The notes beneath the pieces are model-generated. The model saw only the letters and a program-made list of their open reading frames with translations. It was not told the origin of the DNA and did no database searches. Positions 35,177 to 44,310 of a stretch of DNA of 64,000 bases are shown in pieces. A program made the translations under genes and the position numbers. The DNA is taken from assembly GCA_947496145.1 (NCBI GenBank), contig CANMBS010000019.1:37825-101824 (forward strand), in the 5' to 3' direction. The DNA comes from an uncultured Pseudovibrio sp. GTDB taxonomy: Bacteria; Pseudomonadota; Alphaproteobacteria; Rhizobiales; Stappiaceae. Every line of letters starts with the position of its first letter. Within the stretch, counting starts at the first letter, position 1.

Positions 35177-35668
35177 CTACAGCTTGTAGATGCCCTCTTT
35201 GTCCGGGCACGTTTCCAACGCTTCTGCGGCAGTTCGACCATCCAGAAGCGGCGCATCAGGCCAGATCTCGGTCAGTGGAATAAGCACAAAAGCTCGCTCC
35301 CCCATGCGCGGATGCGGCACTTGAAGGCCCTCTTCCTCCACACTCGCATGATCATAAATCAGCAAGTCGATATCAATGGTGCGAGGCCCCCAGCGTACAT
35401 CACGCACTCGCCCGAGCTGTTTTTCTACATCCAGCCCTGCATTCAGAAGTGCTCGCGGCGACAATTCTGTCTCAACCATAACACAACAGTTACGATAATC
35501 ATCTTGCGGCACCGGTCCCCAGGGTGGAGTACGGTAATCAGAGGATTTCTTTACAACAGAGAGTCCCTCAATTGCGTTTAAAGCAACAATCGCCCCGTCG
35601 ATATTGGCTTTGGTATCCCCCAGGTTGGAACCCAATCCGAGTGCCGCAACAATTTTTTCTTTTATCAT
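35177..35668 (-). CDS. folK: 2-amino-4-hydroxy-6-hydroxymethyldihydropteridine pyrophosphokinase (HPPK)
   Basis: 163 aa, full length. Motifs: ALGLGSNLGD, the substrate loop YRTPPWGPVPQDDYRNCCVMVET, and the catalytic RWGPRTIDIDLLIYD followed by VPHPRMGERAFVLIPL. Transfers pyrophosphate from ATP to the pterin in folate synthesis. Overlaps the upstream folP stop by TAATG. Confidence 0.95.
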   Translation of the reverse strand: MIKEKIVAALGLGSNLGDTKANIDGAIVALNAIEGLSVVKKSSDYRTPPWGPVPQDDYRNCCVMVETELSPRALLNAGLDVEKQLGRVRDVRWGPRTIDIDLLIYDHASVEEEGLQVPHPRMGERAFVLIPLTEIWPDAPLLDGRTAAEALETCPDKEGIYKL

Positions 35669-36489
35669 TATTGGCTGCTGCCCAGTTCCTTCATTGCCTG
35701 AAAGATGCGCACGGCATCTACGTGCGGTTTCACATCATGCACGCGCAAAATCTGAGCACCATTTTGCATCGCAAGCGTATGAACAGCCAGCGACCCTGCC
35801 ATACGCTCTGGTGCAGAGTTTTCTAACACATGTCCAATCATTCGCTTACGAGAGGCACCTGCAAGAATTGGCCGTCCGAACTTTTTCAGCTCTTTGAGAT
35901 TGCTCAGAATTTGATAGTTCTGTTGTAGCGTTTTACCAAACCCGAACCCGGGATCAAGAATTTGATGGTGCTCAGGAATCCCCGCCTCAGTTGCCAGACG
36001 CAAAGACTTCTCAAAAAACCGCTCGATATCACTCATAATATCCAGCTGATCATCCACGTCATCACGGTTATGCATCATGACAACAGGCACATCTGCCTCC
36101 GCAACCACAGCAGCCATGTCAGGATCTTTCTGCAAGCCCCACACATCATTCACAATGTGTGCACCAGCCTTGCAGGCTTCAGACGCAACTTCGGCCTTAT
36201 AGGTGTCAATTGAGATCAGAACCGGAAGTTCTTTCAGAAGGTCAAGAACAGGAAGCACCCGATTTAACTCGGCCTGTTCTTTAACATAATCAGCTCCGGG
36301 GCGCGTGCTTTCACCACCCACATCAATGATATCGGCTCCCTCAGCGATCATCTCAATTGCATGGGCAAGCGCTGCGGCTGGCGCATCAAACTGCCCACCA
36401 TCTGAGAAACTATCAGGCGTCACATTCAGGATACCCATAACCAGAGGGCACTGAGAGCTATCCAACAGGTGATGATCAAAGTTAGGCAT
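35668..36489 (-). CDS. folP: Dihydropteroate synthase
   Basis: 273 aa from ATG 36489 (longer in-frame starts lack conserved sequence). Motifs: VMGILNVTPDSFSDGG, DVGGESTRPGA, SIDTYKAEVASEAC, DVWGLQKDP, ILDPGFGFGKTLQQN and GASRKRMIGHVL. It joins the pterin pyrophosphate with p-aminobenzoate and is the sulfonamide target. Directly upstream of folK and overlapping it; the folB gene that often lies between them in alphaproteobacteria is absent here. Confidence 0.95.
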   Translation of the reverse strand: MPNFDHHLLDSSQCPLVMGILNVTPDSFSDGGQFDAPAAALAHAIEMIAEGADIIDVGGESTRPGADYVKEQAELNRVLPVLDLLKELPVLISIDTYKAEVASEACKAGAHIVNDVWGLQKDPDMAAVVAEADVPVVMMHNRDDVDDQLDIMSDIERFFEKSLRLATEAGIPEHHQILDPGFGFGKTLQQNYQILSNLKELKKFGRPILAGASRKRMIGHVLENSAPERMAGSLAVHTLAMQNGAQILRVHDVKPHVDAVRIFQAMKELGSSQ

Positions 36490-36857
36490 TTCGGGCTTCC
36501 ACCTCTCCCCTTTCAGGTGCTTCACCCCCACACCTGCCTGTCTTGCCCGCAAAAATCAAGAGAGCTTCCAGATTGAACCATCAAAGCAATATGTACGTTA
36601 CCAGCCCATCGGCAAAACCCGAAGCTGATTGAAACACCATACCATGCCAGATCGCAGGAGTTTCAGACCAAAGAAAATCACATAGACAACACAACAAAAA
36701 ACACGCGCCCCCTGACTGGAATGCGCGTGCTGGAATTTGATATCACAAGTCTGAAACTAAAGCGTATCTCTGAAAAGTGGACACCGGTTTTCAGATAAAG
36801 ATACGCAAAAACAAAAGCTAAAGCAGATCAAGCGTTTCAGCTTAAACGCGAACTGCT
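36490..36857. other. Intergenic region with palindromic repeat element
   Basis: 368 bases, no gene. The folP promoter side is unremarkable; the right third is a mosaic palindromic repeat (36762-36860, listed separately). Confidence 0.6.
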
Positions 36858-36860
36858 TTA
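36762..36860. repeat. Rhizobial-type intergenic mosaic palindromic element
   Basis: Two hairpins in tandem. First: GCGTATCTCTGAAAA 36762-36776 with TTTTCAGATAAAGATACGC 36788-36806, whose loop is GTGGACACCGG. Second: TAAAGCAG 36819-36826 / CTGCTTTA 36853-36860 with inner GCGTTT / AAACGC. The order GAAAAGTG-(G)-ACCGGTTTTC, then AAAAACAAAAGCTAAAGC, is the layout of the dispersed palindromic elements common between genes in Rhizobiales. The second hairpin overlaps the AraC stop codon and may act as its terminator. Confidence 0.72.
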
Positions 36861-37748
36861 GGAAATAACCTTGAACTTGGCAGCTTCCTGCGTTGGTGAA
36901 CTACCAAAGAACCGTTTGAACTCACGGCTGAATTGTGAAGGACTGGCATACCCCACCCGATAAGCCGCCTGACTTGCACTCATGTTCTGACTAAGCATCA
37001 TAGATCGCGCCTTGTGAAGACGAATGGATTTAACATACTGCAACGGCGAGAGGCCGGTGGCAGCTTTAAACCCTGCGTGAAATGCAGAAATACTCATACA
37101 CGCCATTTTCGCCATCTGATCGACACTGAGATTTGTTGAGAAATCCTCGTGCAGAACTTGAAGAACTCGCGCAATCCCCTGTGACTTTTCACTATTCTGG
37201 AACAGCACACGAAGACTTGTGCCGTACTCAGACTTAAGCACATGGTATAAGAACTCGCGATAATAGCCGTCAGCAAGGATTTTCGTCTGCTCTTCGCTGT
37301 TAAGCGTCTGCATCAATCGGCAGATCGAAAACAGCCCCTCTTCAGAAAGATGAGCCGGACGCCCCAGCGCTTCACCATATTCAAATTCGGCTGGTTCCTG
37401 ATCAATAAGGAGCATCAGCTCAGCTAAGACATTAATATCAATCTGTAAGTTAATTGCGTAAAAAGGCTTTTCCGGTGATGCCTCGACAACTTCAATCTCA
37501 AGCGGTATTGGTGAAACGAGTGCAGCATACGTTTGCTGGGAATAGAGAAAGCTCTGACTCCCCAAATGGCCTCTGACCAGACCTTGAAAAACCACTCGAA
37601 TGCTTGGGGAATACATAACTGCGCGAGGCTTTGTCGCGTTCGTTACGCGAATCACTTCTACACATTCATGTCTTGTTTCACTTACGCCCTCACTTTTTGC
37701 GAGAGGAGCAAACCAGTCTTCTAACCACTGTTGGGTTGCAAATTGCAT
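36858..37748 (-). CDS. AraC-family transcriptional regulator
   Basis: 296 aa from ATG 37748 with GGAAAAC upstream. N-terminal AraC_N-type domain (YSPSIRVVFQGLVRGHLGSQSFLYSQQTYAALVSPIPLEIEVVEASPEKPFYAINLQID), C-terminal double HTH (STNLSVDQMAKMACMSISAFHAGFKAATGLSPLQYVKSIRLHKARSMML..SASQAAYRVGYASPSQFSREFKRFFGSSP). Regulates an unknown target. It faces a small orphan gene across a 230-base region with a nearly perfect 28-base palindrome, which may be its binding site. Stop codon lies inside a repeat hairpin. Confidence 0.9.
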   Translation of the reverse strand: MQFATQQWLEDWFAPLAKSEGVSETRHECVEVIRVTNATKPRAVMYSPSIRVVFQGLVRGHLGSQSFLYSQQTYAALVSPIPLEIEVVEASPEKPFYAINLQIDINVLAELMLLIDQEPAEFEYGEALGRPAHLSEEGLFSICRLMQTLNSEEQTKILADGYYREFLYHVLKSEYGTSLRVLFQNSEKSQGIARVLQVLHEDFSTNLSVDQMAKMACMSISAFHAGFKAATGLSPLQYVKSIRLHKARSMMLSQNMSASQAAYRVGYASPSQFSREFKRFFGSSPTQEAAKFKVIS

Positions 37749-37831
37749 CTGTTTTCCAACAACTTTTGGGATTATCCGCACAGAAGGTAATCTATACTCT
37801 TTAAATCACCCACCACAAATAAGTTGGTGTA

Positions 37832-37859
37832 AATATTGGGGATTGCAATACCCAATATT
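37832..37859. promoter_or_regulatory. Nearly perfect 28-base palindrome between AraC gene and small orphan
   Basis: Arms AATATTGGG 37832-37840 / CCCAATATT 37851-37859 around ATTGCAAT 37842-37849; only the pair 37841/37850 breaks symmetry. A second, smaller inverted pair CACCA 37811-37815 / TGGTG 37825-37829 lies beside it. Placed 84 bases before the AraC start and 119 before the orphan. Confidence 0.7.
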
Positions 37860-37978
37860 GCGATATTGAATGGTGACAGATTGCCATATTCCTTTTTGTA
37901 GTCAAGCGACTGTCTTTAGGGATCGTCCATCTATTTAATTAAATTACTAACCAAAAGTCTGAGTTTAAGGAGACATGC

Positions 37979-38359
37979 TTGCATATTTACCAACCGTCTC
38001 ACCTCCAGGATGAAATTGAGGAACTTCAGACGAGTTTCAGCGAGCGTGGTTATACATTTCACCATCAAGTTGACAACCCCGGTCGTATCTGGCGCAATCT
38101 TTATACCGAAACAGATGAAATTCTGGTCGCGTTAACCCAGCACCTTTCCATTAGTATCAATAATCATTTAATTGTTCTTGAGCCTTTTGTAGAGTTCAAT
38201 ATCCCTCAAGATCATCGCTTTGATATCATTGGTCGGTGCCCAGTGGAATGCCAGTGGATCTATGCATATGACCCCTCCGAGGTGAGCTTACAATCACGCA
38301 TGAGGAGGAAATCAGGCGTACTCTTTCAGGATGACTATGATTTCATGTATGAAGAGTAG
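37979..38359 (+). CDS. Hypothetical small protein with TTG start
   Basis: 126 aa. The start is TTG 37979, with AAGGAG 6 bases upstream; the nearby ATG at 37975 is in another frame and stops after 12 codons, so TTG is the convincing choice. No family recognised. The protein is acidic, soluble and without signal peptide (HLQDEIEELQTSFSERGYTFHHQVDNPGRIWRNLYTETDEILVALTQHLS). Probably under the control of the palindrome and the divergent AraC protein (inference). Confidence 0.68.
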   Translation: MHIYQPSHLQDEIEELQTSFSERGYTFHHQVDNPGRIWRNLYTETDEILVALTQHLSISINNHLIVLEPFVEFNIPQDHRFDIIGRCPVECQWIYAYDPSEVSLQSRMRRKSGVLFQDDYDFMYEE

Positions 38360-38677
38360 AACTGCACCCCATAACCTGATTTCAAGCCGCCATATCCAGA
38401 TTTGGCGTCGTCCCCAAGCCATCCACAGCACATAAAAGCACACCTGAATTGCGTTCTTTTTCAGGCCGAGGGTAAAAAAGCTTCATCTCACACCGTCAAA
38501 AACATAAGCTAAACTAATTACTTACCAGTTTTTTGGCGATATGGTTTGAAATGACACAAAAATAGGATAGAAGAGCGCATCTTTCATTAGAGAAAAACCA
38601 GTTTGAAGGAATGGCGTAGATCGGCCTCCTCACGATCTCCTGCACGCCACGACTTCCTATGGCCAGACGGAGCCTCC
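38360..38677. other. Leader region of typA
   Basis: 318 bases with no gene. A weak hairpin CCTGAA 38443-38448 / TTCAGG 38460-38465 may end the orphan transcript. The rest should hold the typA promoter; I see no riboswitch. Confidence 0.5.
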
Positions 38678-40495
38678 ATGAAACTTCGCAATATTGCGAT
38701 CATCGCCCACGTTGACCACGGCAAGACGACCCTGATCGACGTCCTGTTGAAGCAGTCCGGCGTCTTCCGTGACAATCAGCGCACCGAAGAACGCATGATG
38801 GACTCCAACGATATCGAGCGTGAACGCGGCATCACCATCCTTGCCAAAAACACCTCTTTGGTCTGGAACAACACCCGCATCAACATCGTTGACACCCCGG
38901 GCCACGCCGATTTCGGTGGTGAAGTAGAACGTATTCTGCACATGGTAGATGGCGTTGTACTTCTCGTTGATGCGGCTGAAGGCCCAATGCCACAGACCAA
39001 GTTCGTACTTGGTAAGGCACTGAAGCTTGGCCTCAAGCCAATCGTCGCGATCAACAAAATCGACAAGCCAGAACAGCGCGCTGACGAAGTGCTGGACGAA
39101 GTGTTCGACCTCTTCGCATCTCTGGATGCAAACGAAGAGCAGCTCGACTTCCCGGTCGTCTACGGTTCTGCCAAGCAGGAATGGATGGCTTTGGAGCCAA
39201 CAGGTCCTCAGGAATCCATGGCTCCACTGTTCGACATGATTCTCGACAAAGTGTCCGAGCCACAGGCTGAAGAAGGCGAATTCCGCCTTCTGGCAACCAC
39301 CATTGAATCCGATCCGTTCCTCGGTCGCATCCTCACAGGCCGCATCGCTTCTGGCGTTGCCAAGCCAAACATGGCTGTCAAAGCCCTGTCCCGTGATGGC
39401 AAGCTGATCGAAAATGGTCGTATCTCCAAGGTTCTTGCATTCCGTGGTCTTGAGCGTCAGCCAATTGATGAAGGCGAAGCAGGCGACATCGTCTCCATCG
39501 CCGGCCTGACCAAGGCAACCGTGGCAGACACCATCGTTGACCCGCAGGTCACTGAGCCAATTCAGGCACAGCCAATCGACCCGCCAACCCTGTCCATGAT
39601 GTTCCGCGTGAACGATGGTCCTCTGGCAGGTACCGAAGGCTCCAAAGTTCAGTCCCGCGTTATCCGCGAGCGTCTGCTGAAGGAAGCTGAAGGTAACGTT
39701 GCCCTGCGCGTTGAAGAAACCGACGAACCAGACGCATTCATCGTCTCCGGTCGCGGCGAACTTCTCCTCGCAATCCTGATCGAAAACATGCGCCGTGAAG
39801 GCTTTGAGCTGTGCGTAGGCCGTCCGCGCGTGGTTTATCAGGAAGACGAAGCTGGCAACCGCCTTGAGCCAATCGAAGAAGTCATCATCGACGTTGACGA
39901 CGAGTTCCAGGGTGCAGTGGTTCAAAAGCTCACAGAGCGCAAAGCTGAACTGCTGGAAATGCGTCCATCCGGCGGTGGTCGTACCCGCCTTGTATTCCAC
40001 GCACCAACCCGTGGCCTCATCGGTTATCAGGCAGAACTGATGTCTGACACCCGTGGCTCTGCAATCTTCAACCGCGTGTTCCACGAATACGCACCGTTCA
40101 AAGGCCAGATTCAGGGTCGCCACACCGGCGTTCTGCTGTCCAACGGTCAGGGCGAAGCAGTGGCCTACGCTCTGTTCAACCTTGAAGATCGCGGCCCAAT
40201 GATGATCGATCCGGGCACCAAGGTGTATCAGGGCATGATCGTGGGTGAACACACCCGTGGCAACGACCTTGAAGTGAACGTTCTGAAGGGTAAGCAGCTC
40301 ACCAACATCCGTTCTGCTGGTAAGGACGATGCAGTGAAGCTGACCACCCCAATGAGACTGAGCCTCGAAGGCGCGCTCTCTTACATCTCAGAGGATGAAC
40401 TGGTGGAAGTCACCCCAGAATCCATCCGCCTGCGCAAAGCCCTGCTCTGCCCGCACGAGCGCAAACGCGCTGAACGTGCTGCAAAAGCAAGCTAA
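38678..40495 (+). CDS. typA: Ribosome-associated translational GTPase TypA/BipA
   Basis: 605 aa from ATG 38678. G1 [10 protein letters not shown]2 region ERERGITI, G3 DTPGHADF, G4 NKID and G5 SAK are all present, followed by the EF-G-like domain II, domain III/V and the BipA-specific C-terminal domain ([40 protein letters not shown]..). It binds the 70S ribosome and helps late assembly and stress or cold adaptation. Codon use is strongly biased to C-ending codons, as expected for a highly expressed gene. Ends with a strong terminator. Confidence 0.96.
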   Translation: MKLRNIAIIAHVDHGKTTLIDVLLKQSGVFRDNQRTEERMMDSNDIERERGITILAKNTSLVWNNTRINIVDTPGHADFGGEVERILHMVDGVVLLVDAAEGPMPQTKFVLGKALKLGLKPIVAINKIDKPEQRADEVLDEVFDLFASLDANEEQLDFPVVYGSAKQEWMALEPTGPQESMAPLFDMILDKVSEPQAEEGEFRLLATTIESDPFLGRILTGRIASGVAKPNMAVKALSRDGKLIENGRISKVLAFRGLERQPIDEGEAGDIVSIAGLTKATVADTIVDPQVTEPIQAQPIDPPTLSMMFRVNDGPLAGTEGSKVQSRVIRERLLKEAEGNVALRVEETDEPDAFIVSGRGELLLAILIENMRREGFELCVGRPRVVYQEDEAGNRLEPIEEVIIDVDDEFQGAVVQKLTERKAELLEMRPSGGGRTRLVFHAPTRGLIGYQAELMSDTRGSAIFNRVFHEYAPFKGQIQGRHTGVLLSNGQGEAVAYALFNLEDRGPMMIDPGTKVYQGMIVGEHTRGNDLEVNVLKGKQLTNIRSAGKDDAVKLTTPMRLSLEGALSYISEDELVEVTPESIRLRKALLCPHERKRAERAAKAS

Positions 40496-40516
40496 ACCGC
40501 GACTGACAAACATCCC

Positions 40517-40546
40517 AAAGGGAGGGCCTCGCGGCTCTCCCTTTTT
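40517..40546. terminator. Terminator between typA and the desaturase-like gene
   Basis: Stem AAAGGGAG..GCC / GGC.CTCCCTTT with TCGC loop and TTTTT run, between convergent genes. Confidence 0.85.
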
Positions 40547-40560
40547 GTTTAAGCAGAAGA

Positions 40561-41505
40561 TCACTCCGCAGGCTCAACAATCTTCTCACCCCTCTCTTTC
40601 AGCGCATCGCCCTTCAACCGCTCCTGCCGCCGCTTCCAGTTCGCCTTCGCCTTTTTGGTTGTCATGCGAGATCCATCCGGCGTCCACCCCGGTGTGCGGA
40701 ACATGTAGCCAAACACATCCCGTAAAGATCGCGCACTGCGCAAATCCTTCACCATCGCCATCCATTCATGGAAAGCCACCACAAGCAGGTTGTTAGTTTC
40801 AAGGTTCTTGCCAATCCCGTAACGCGGCGGGTCCTCAGCAACCTCAGGGCTAAACGTACCAAACATACGATCCCAGATAATCAGAGTGCCCGCATAGTTG
40901 GAATCCAGATAGCGCGGGTTGGTGGCATGATGCACCCGGTGATGGCTTGGCGTATTGAAAACCCACTCAAACGGCCCCATCCGGTCCACCAGTTCTGTAT
41001 GAATCCAGAACTGATAAAGCAGGTTCCACGCCGCCACAAAAAAGATCATCTCCGGCTGAAATCCGAACAGCGCAATCGGCAAGCCAAAGATAAAGGTGAG
41101 CGCAAGCGTCCCCGTCCACGTCTGCCGCAGAGCAGTCGAAAGATTATAGCGCTGCGAGGAATGGTGGTTCACATGGCTGGCCCAGAACCAGCGATGCTCG
41201 TGCCCGAACCGATGCTGCCAATAGTAAGCAAGGTCATAAAGCACAAAGCAAATCAGAATAGTCCACCAGTTGACCGGAACACTCGCAACCAACCGGTACT
41301 CATAAACCCAGCTGTGAGCCGCATAAGAAACAGCAGCCCCAAACAGGATCTTCGCAACAAGACTCCCGATGCCCATCGCCAAACTGAAAAATGTGTCTTT
41401 GACGTCATACCCATCAATTCCACGCAGCCTTAACGCCACGCCCTCCACGATCATGAGTATGATAAAAACCGGCACCGCATAAGAAATAGGATCATAAAAC
41501 TCCAT
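40561..41505 (-). CDS. Sterol desaturase/fatty acid hydroxylase-family membrane protein
   Basis: 314 aa from ATG 41505, 9 bases after GGGGAGG. Four or so membrane helices and the three histidine clusters that hold the di-iron centre: HRFGHEHR, HVNHHSSQ and HRVHHATNP, spaced as in the family. Bacterial members hydroxylate or desaturate lipids or sterol-like compounds using O2. The exact substrate (for example ornithine-lipid fatty acids or carotenoids) cannot be deduced. Basic C-terminal tail (KKAKANWKRRQERLKGDALKERGEK). Confidence 0.88.
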   Translation of the reverse strand: MEFYDPISYAVPVFIILMIVEGVALRLRGIDGYDVKDTFFSLAMGIGSLVAKILFGAAVSYAAHSWVYEYRLVASVPVNWWTILICFVLYDLAYYWQHRFGHEHRWFWASHVNHHSSQRYNLSTALRQTWTGTLALTFIFGLPIALFGFQPEMIFFVAAWNLLYQFWIHTELVDRMGPFEWVFNTPSHHRVHHATNPRYLDSNYAGTLIIWDRMFGTFSPEVAEDPPRYGIGKNLETNNLLVVAFHEWMAMVKDLRSARSLRDVFGYMFRTPGWTPDGSRMTTKKAKANWKRRQERLKGDALKERGEKIVEPAE

Positions 41506-41787
41506 TGAGATGGCCCTCCCCAACCAAACTCAAACGGTCATCGCCCAAAAACGTGAGCAGCTAACCTATACGTTAGCACGATCCTTGCTCCTGACATACC
41601 CAGTCATTAACAATCCCTCTTGCTCAACGCTGTGCACTCAATACACACCTTGATCGATGAACCTTAAGGCGTCAGATTTCTCATGGCTCTTTCAGGTTAA
41701 CATGCCAACACATCACCGAGACAGCAGAGATCCATAGCGCTGGTTGCTCCCGGCGCAACTGGCAAACGTGAGCGGAGCCGGACTAAC

Positions 41788-43269
41788 CTACGTCACTTGC
41801 TCGACGGGTGATTTCCAAACCTCAACGGGCTCAGTTGACCCGTCTGCAACTTCATAAAAAGCTTCGGTTATTTGACCGTCTTTGGTCAGTTTAATAAGAG
41901 CAAAACCGTTGCGGACTCGAGGCTCCTTATTTTGTAACGGAGTTTGACAATAATATTCTATGTTTGGCTTGCCCTCCAGACCAGGAGGAGCGCCATTAGG
42001 AATTGCAGCATTCCCGGAACATCTTACCTTGGCAAACCGTCCATCAGGCCCCTGTGCAGCAGGAAGCAAATTCCCGTAGACGACCCCCAGATGAATGTGG
42101 CCCCAATACCAATAATCCGGCGTGCCACCAAGTGCGTCAACAGCTTCATGCCACAGCTCTTGCTGCGTTATTCCATCAAAACTAATCGGATTATGATGAG
42201 AGAGGAGGATAACGTCTTTACCGTTTCTGCTTCCCGCAACCTTTCGCAACCAGTCCTCTTGCACACTCGACTTGCTTCCACCCAGGCTGCCATACATATA
42301 GAACGTTGAAGAGGGTGAATAATACGCACTATCAAGGCCCAGAAGCATCCAGTCACCGAATTTCAGCGCAAAGAAACTTGCTTTCTGCTGCTTGTCGAAC
42401 GGTGTATCCGCTCCAGACAAAGCAACCTTGAAATACCCATTCGCCCCACCATACATTTCATGGTTGGAGTTGAGAGTAAATGAAGTGCCAGCCTTAGACC
42501 CATTCGAAAACCGGTCTTTTGGCCACACCTGAACGAGTTTGTCATACTCCTCATTCGTCTCGGTACCTGCATAATAGACATCACCAAGATGGATAATGTA
42601 GTCGGGATCACCAATTGCAGGACTGTTGCTTATTGCACCCATAACAGCCTTCGCAGGGCCTCCGTCACTGGTATAATCACCAGTCCCCCAGTCACCCAGT
42701 ATCGCTATGCTCACCTCATTTTGAGATGTAGTCGCCGCAAGATCAATAATATCCGCAGGTACGTTATTGAAGGGAGCCCTTTCATCAGGAAAAAGATCAA
42801 AATAAATCAAATAGATAAGATATTCCGCCCATCCAATATCAGCCATCTCATACTTGCCGGAGCCAAAGATTGAGCCATCTGGCATCACCTTATCACCACG
42901 AGCAATTTGGTCCTGTATCGCGCTGTAATCATCTGGCTGAGTAGCTTTCAACGCCCCGCCAGTTTGCCATTCCAGATATTCCTTCATCGCATCAAACAAG
43001 TACCTACTATTTTCTGGCGGGTTAAAAACCCAGAAGAGGGTAAGACCAAACTCGATATTTCCACCACCCAAATCAGTCTGTGGCGGAGACTCTTTAAGAA
43101 CACCCTGCTTGTTAAGCTCTCCAAAAAGCAGTCGTTCACTTGCTTGCAATGACTGAACAAGGCTGGGTCCCGCAGTTGCTTTTGCCGTTATTCCTGCTTG
43201 CTTTAGCCGCGCCAGCTCCTCTCTGATACGACTTGCTTTTTCTTGCAAACTAACATCCGGTTCGCCCAT
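41788..43269 (-). CDS. Calcineurin-like metallophosphoesterase
   Basis: 493 aa from ATG 43269, preceded by GGAGG at good spacing; the frame is open further upstream but without a site. The first 190 residues are an unrecognised domain. The phosphoesterase core follows: IAILGDWGTGDY (metal ligands), HLGDVYYAG, SNHEMYGG (N-H-E), LLSHHNP and WGHIHLG. No signal peptide, so cytoplasmic. The layout resembles large PhoD/MPP-type proteins of unknown substrate found in accessory regions. A 1 kb gene-free stretch lies upstream. Confidence 0.83.
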   Translation of the reverse strand: MGEPDVSLQEKASRIREELARLKQAGITAKATAGPSLVQSLQASERLLFGELNKQGVLKESPPQTDLGGGNIEFGLTLFWVFNPPENSRYLFDAMKEYLEWQTGGALKATQPDDYSAIQDQIARGDKVMPDGSIFGSGKYEMADIGWAEYLIYLIYFDLFPDERAPFNNVPADIIDLAATTSQNEVSIAILGDWGTGDYTSDGGPAKAVMGAISNSPAIGDPDYIIHLGDVYYAGTETNEEYDKLVQVWPKDRFSNGSKAGTSFTLNSNHEMYGGANGYFKVALSGADTPFDKQQKASFFALKFGDWMLLGLDSAYYSPSSTFYMYGSLGGSKSSVQEDWLRKVAGSRNGKDVILLSHHNPISFDGITQQELWHEAVDALGGTPDYWYWGHIHLGVVYGNLLPAAQGPDGRFAKVRCSGNAAIPNGAPPGLEGKPNIEYYCQTPLQNKEPRVRNGFALIKLTKDGQITEAFYEVADGSTEPVEVWKSPVEQVT

Positions 43270-43668
43270 CTTAGCCCCCTCCAGAAATAAAGTACGGAGC
43301 CGTTTCTCGCCTAATTCACGAGGCAACTGCAACAACCCCGCTGGCATTTAGCGAGTTCTGCATTCAGGTTACAATACTTGCATTTTCACAGCGAATTGGT
43401 GCCCCCGTTGAAGCGCCCCGGCTCGCAGAACCACTGCTTCTGTAAACAAAAGCTGCACAACCAGACTAAGCCTTTCAGCCGCTTTTGGGCCGCCCCCAAC
43501 GTTATCCCGCTCAAACGAAGTGCGACACGGGGCTGGAGCCGCCCACTCAGATCTTAACCACCACCCGGCCAGATCCCGCATCAAGTGTACAACGGGGACG
43601 GAAAGACACCGTGGGGAGGTACTTTGTTCCAGTTTCCGCACCCAGACAAACAGTTCCCCACCGCCGTC

Positions 43669-43700
43669 ATGCCGGACGGAGCGCAGCGGAGATCCGGCAT
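43669..43700. repeat. GTCATGCCGGA-type intergenic hairpin
   Basis: ATGCCGGA 43669-43676 / TCCGGCAT 43693-43700. The wording GTCATGCCGGACGGAGCGCA..GATCCGGCATCC is that of a short dispersed repeat seen between genes in many proteobacteria. Only one copy noticed in the window. Confidence 0.5.
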
Positions 43701-44096
43701 CCAGAGCAGAGATTACAGGCGCTCGTGTAGGCCATTCTGGTTACCGCATCGCACTTCGCTTGTGCGGCATGGCGGCTGAAGGAGCAAGTGGCGAGAGTGC
43801 AGCGCTTAAGAAACTTATCCCCCTTCTTAAAACCTGCTGCATAATCATTCTCAAGCTCACGCATTCGGGCAGTCGGGGGAACGTCCTTCGGTTTGGTGTG
43901 GGCTGGACGGGGCTACTGGGTGAGGTAACGTATCATCCAGCGGGTTCATGGAGGTTCCCCTTTCGCCAACAGTGTTGAGGGATAGCGGATGTCCGGTCAA
44001 ACCAAAGGGCGCCAGCACTGAGTGACACTTCTCTTCGAGAAGTGGCATTTCCAAGTGTCTTTTGGACCTTGGCCTTAGCCTCCTGCAAAAACGTCC

Positions 44097-44170
44097 GGGC
44101 AAGGCAAATAGCCAATGCCGAAGAAACTAACTTAACTATACTGCGCAGGCATTGCCTGCTTGCCTTGCCC
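44097..44170. repeat. 74-base hairpin repeat, copy A
   Basis: Left arm 44097-44119 and right arm 44148-44170 pair at 20 of 23 positions (outer GGGCAAGGCAA / TTGCCTTGCCC perfect), with a 28-base loop. The same sequence occurs in opposite orientation at 63933-64000: one 23-base arm is identical, the loop has the same length with identical ends, and 8 bases of flank (TACGAGGT) are also shared. Confidence 0.88.
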
Positions 44171-44310
44171 ACCTCGTATCTGGGCTTTTTATATTCAACG
44201 CTGCATGGGGTGCCATGTGGTGGTGTTTGTGTTGGCAATTGATGGATCATGTTGTGACTAATTAAATCTAAAGTGAGATTGCTAACACGTTTTACAAGGG
44301 TAGGCATTTT

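Larger units (their letters stand above)
43270..44310. other. 1 kb gene-free accessory region with repeats
   Basis: About 1040 bases with no supportable gene; open frames in it are patchy, overlapping and without sites. Contents: a GC-rich hairpin repeat (43669-43700), a perfect 8-base hairpin CACTTCTC 44026-44033 / GAGAAGTG 44037-44044, and a 74-base hairpin element (44097-44170). The + strand changes from C-rich to G-rich within this stretch. Confidence 0.6.

Noticed and set aside
38657..40252. A 531-codon open frame antisense to typA
   Set aside because: It is a mirror of the strong codon bias of typA; no start site and an implausible Cys/Trp/His-rich composition.
43485..43978. Overlapping frames in the gene-free stretch near 43.5-44 kb
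   Set aside because: Short, mutually overlapping, no sites; the translated repeat (MPDGAQRRSGIQ) is a known type of non-coding artefact.
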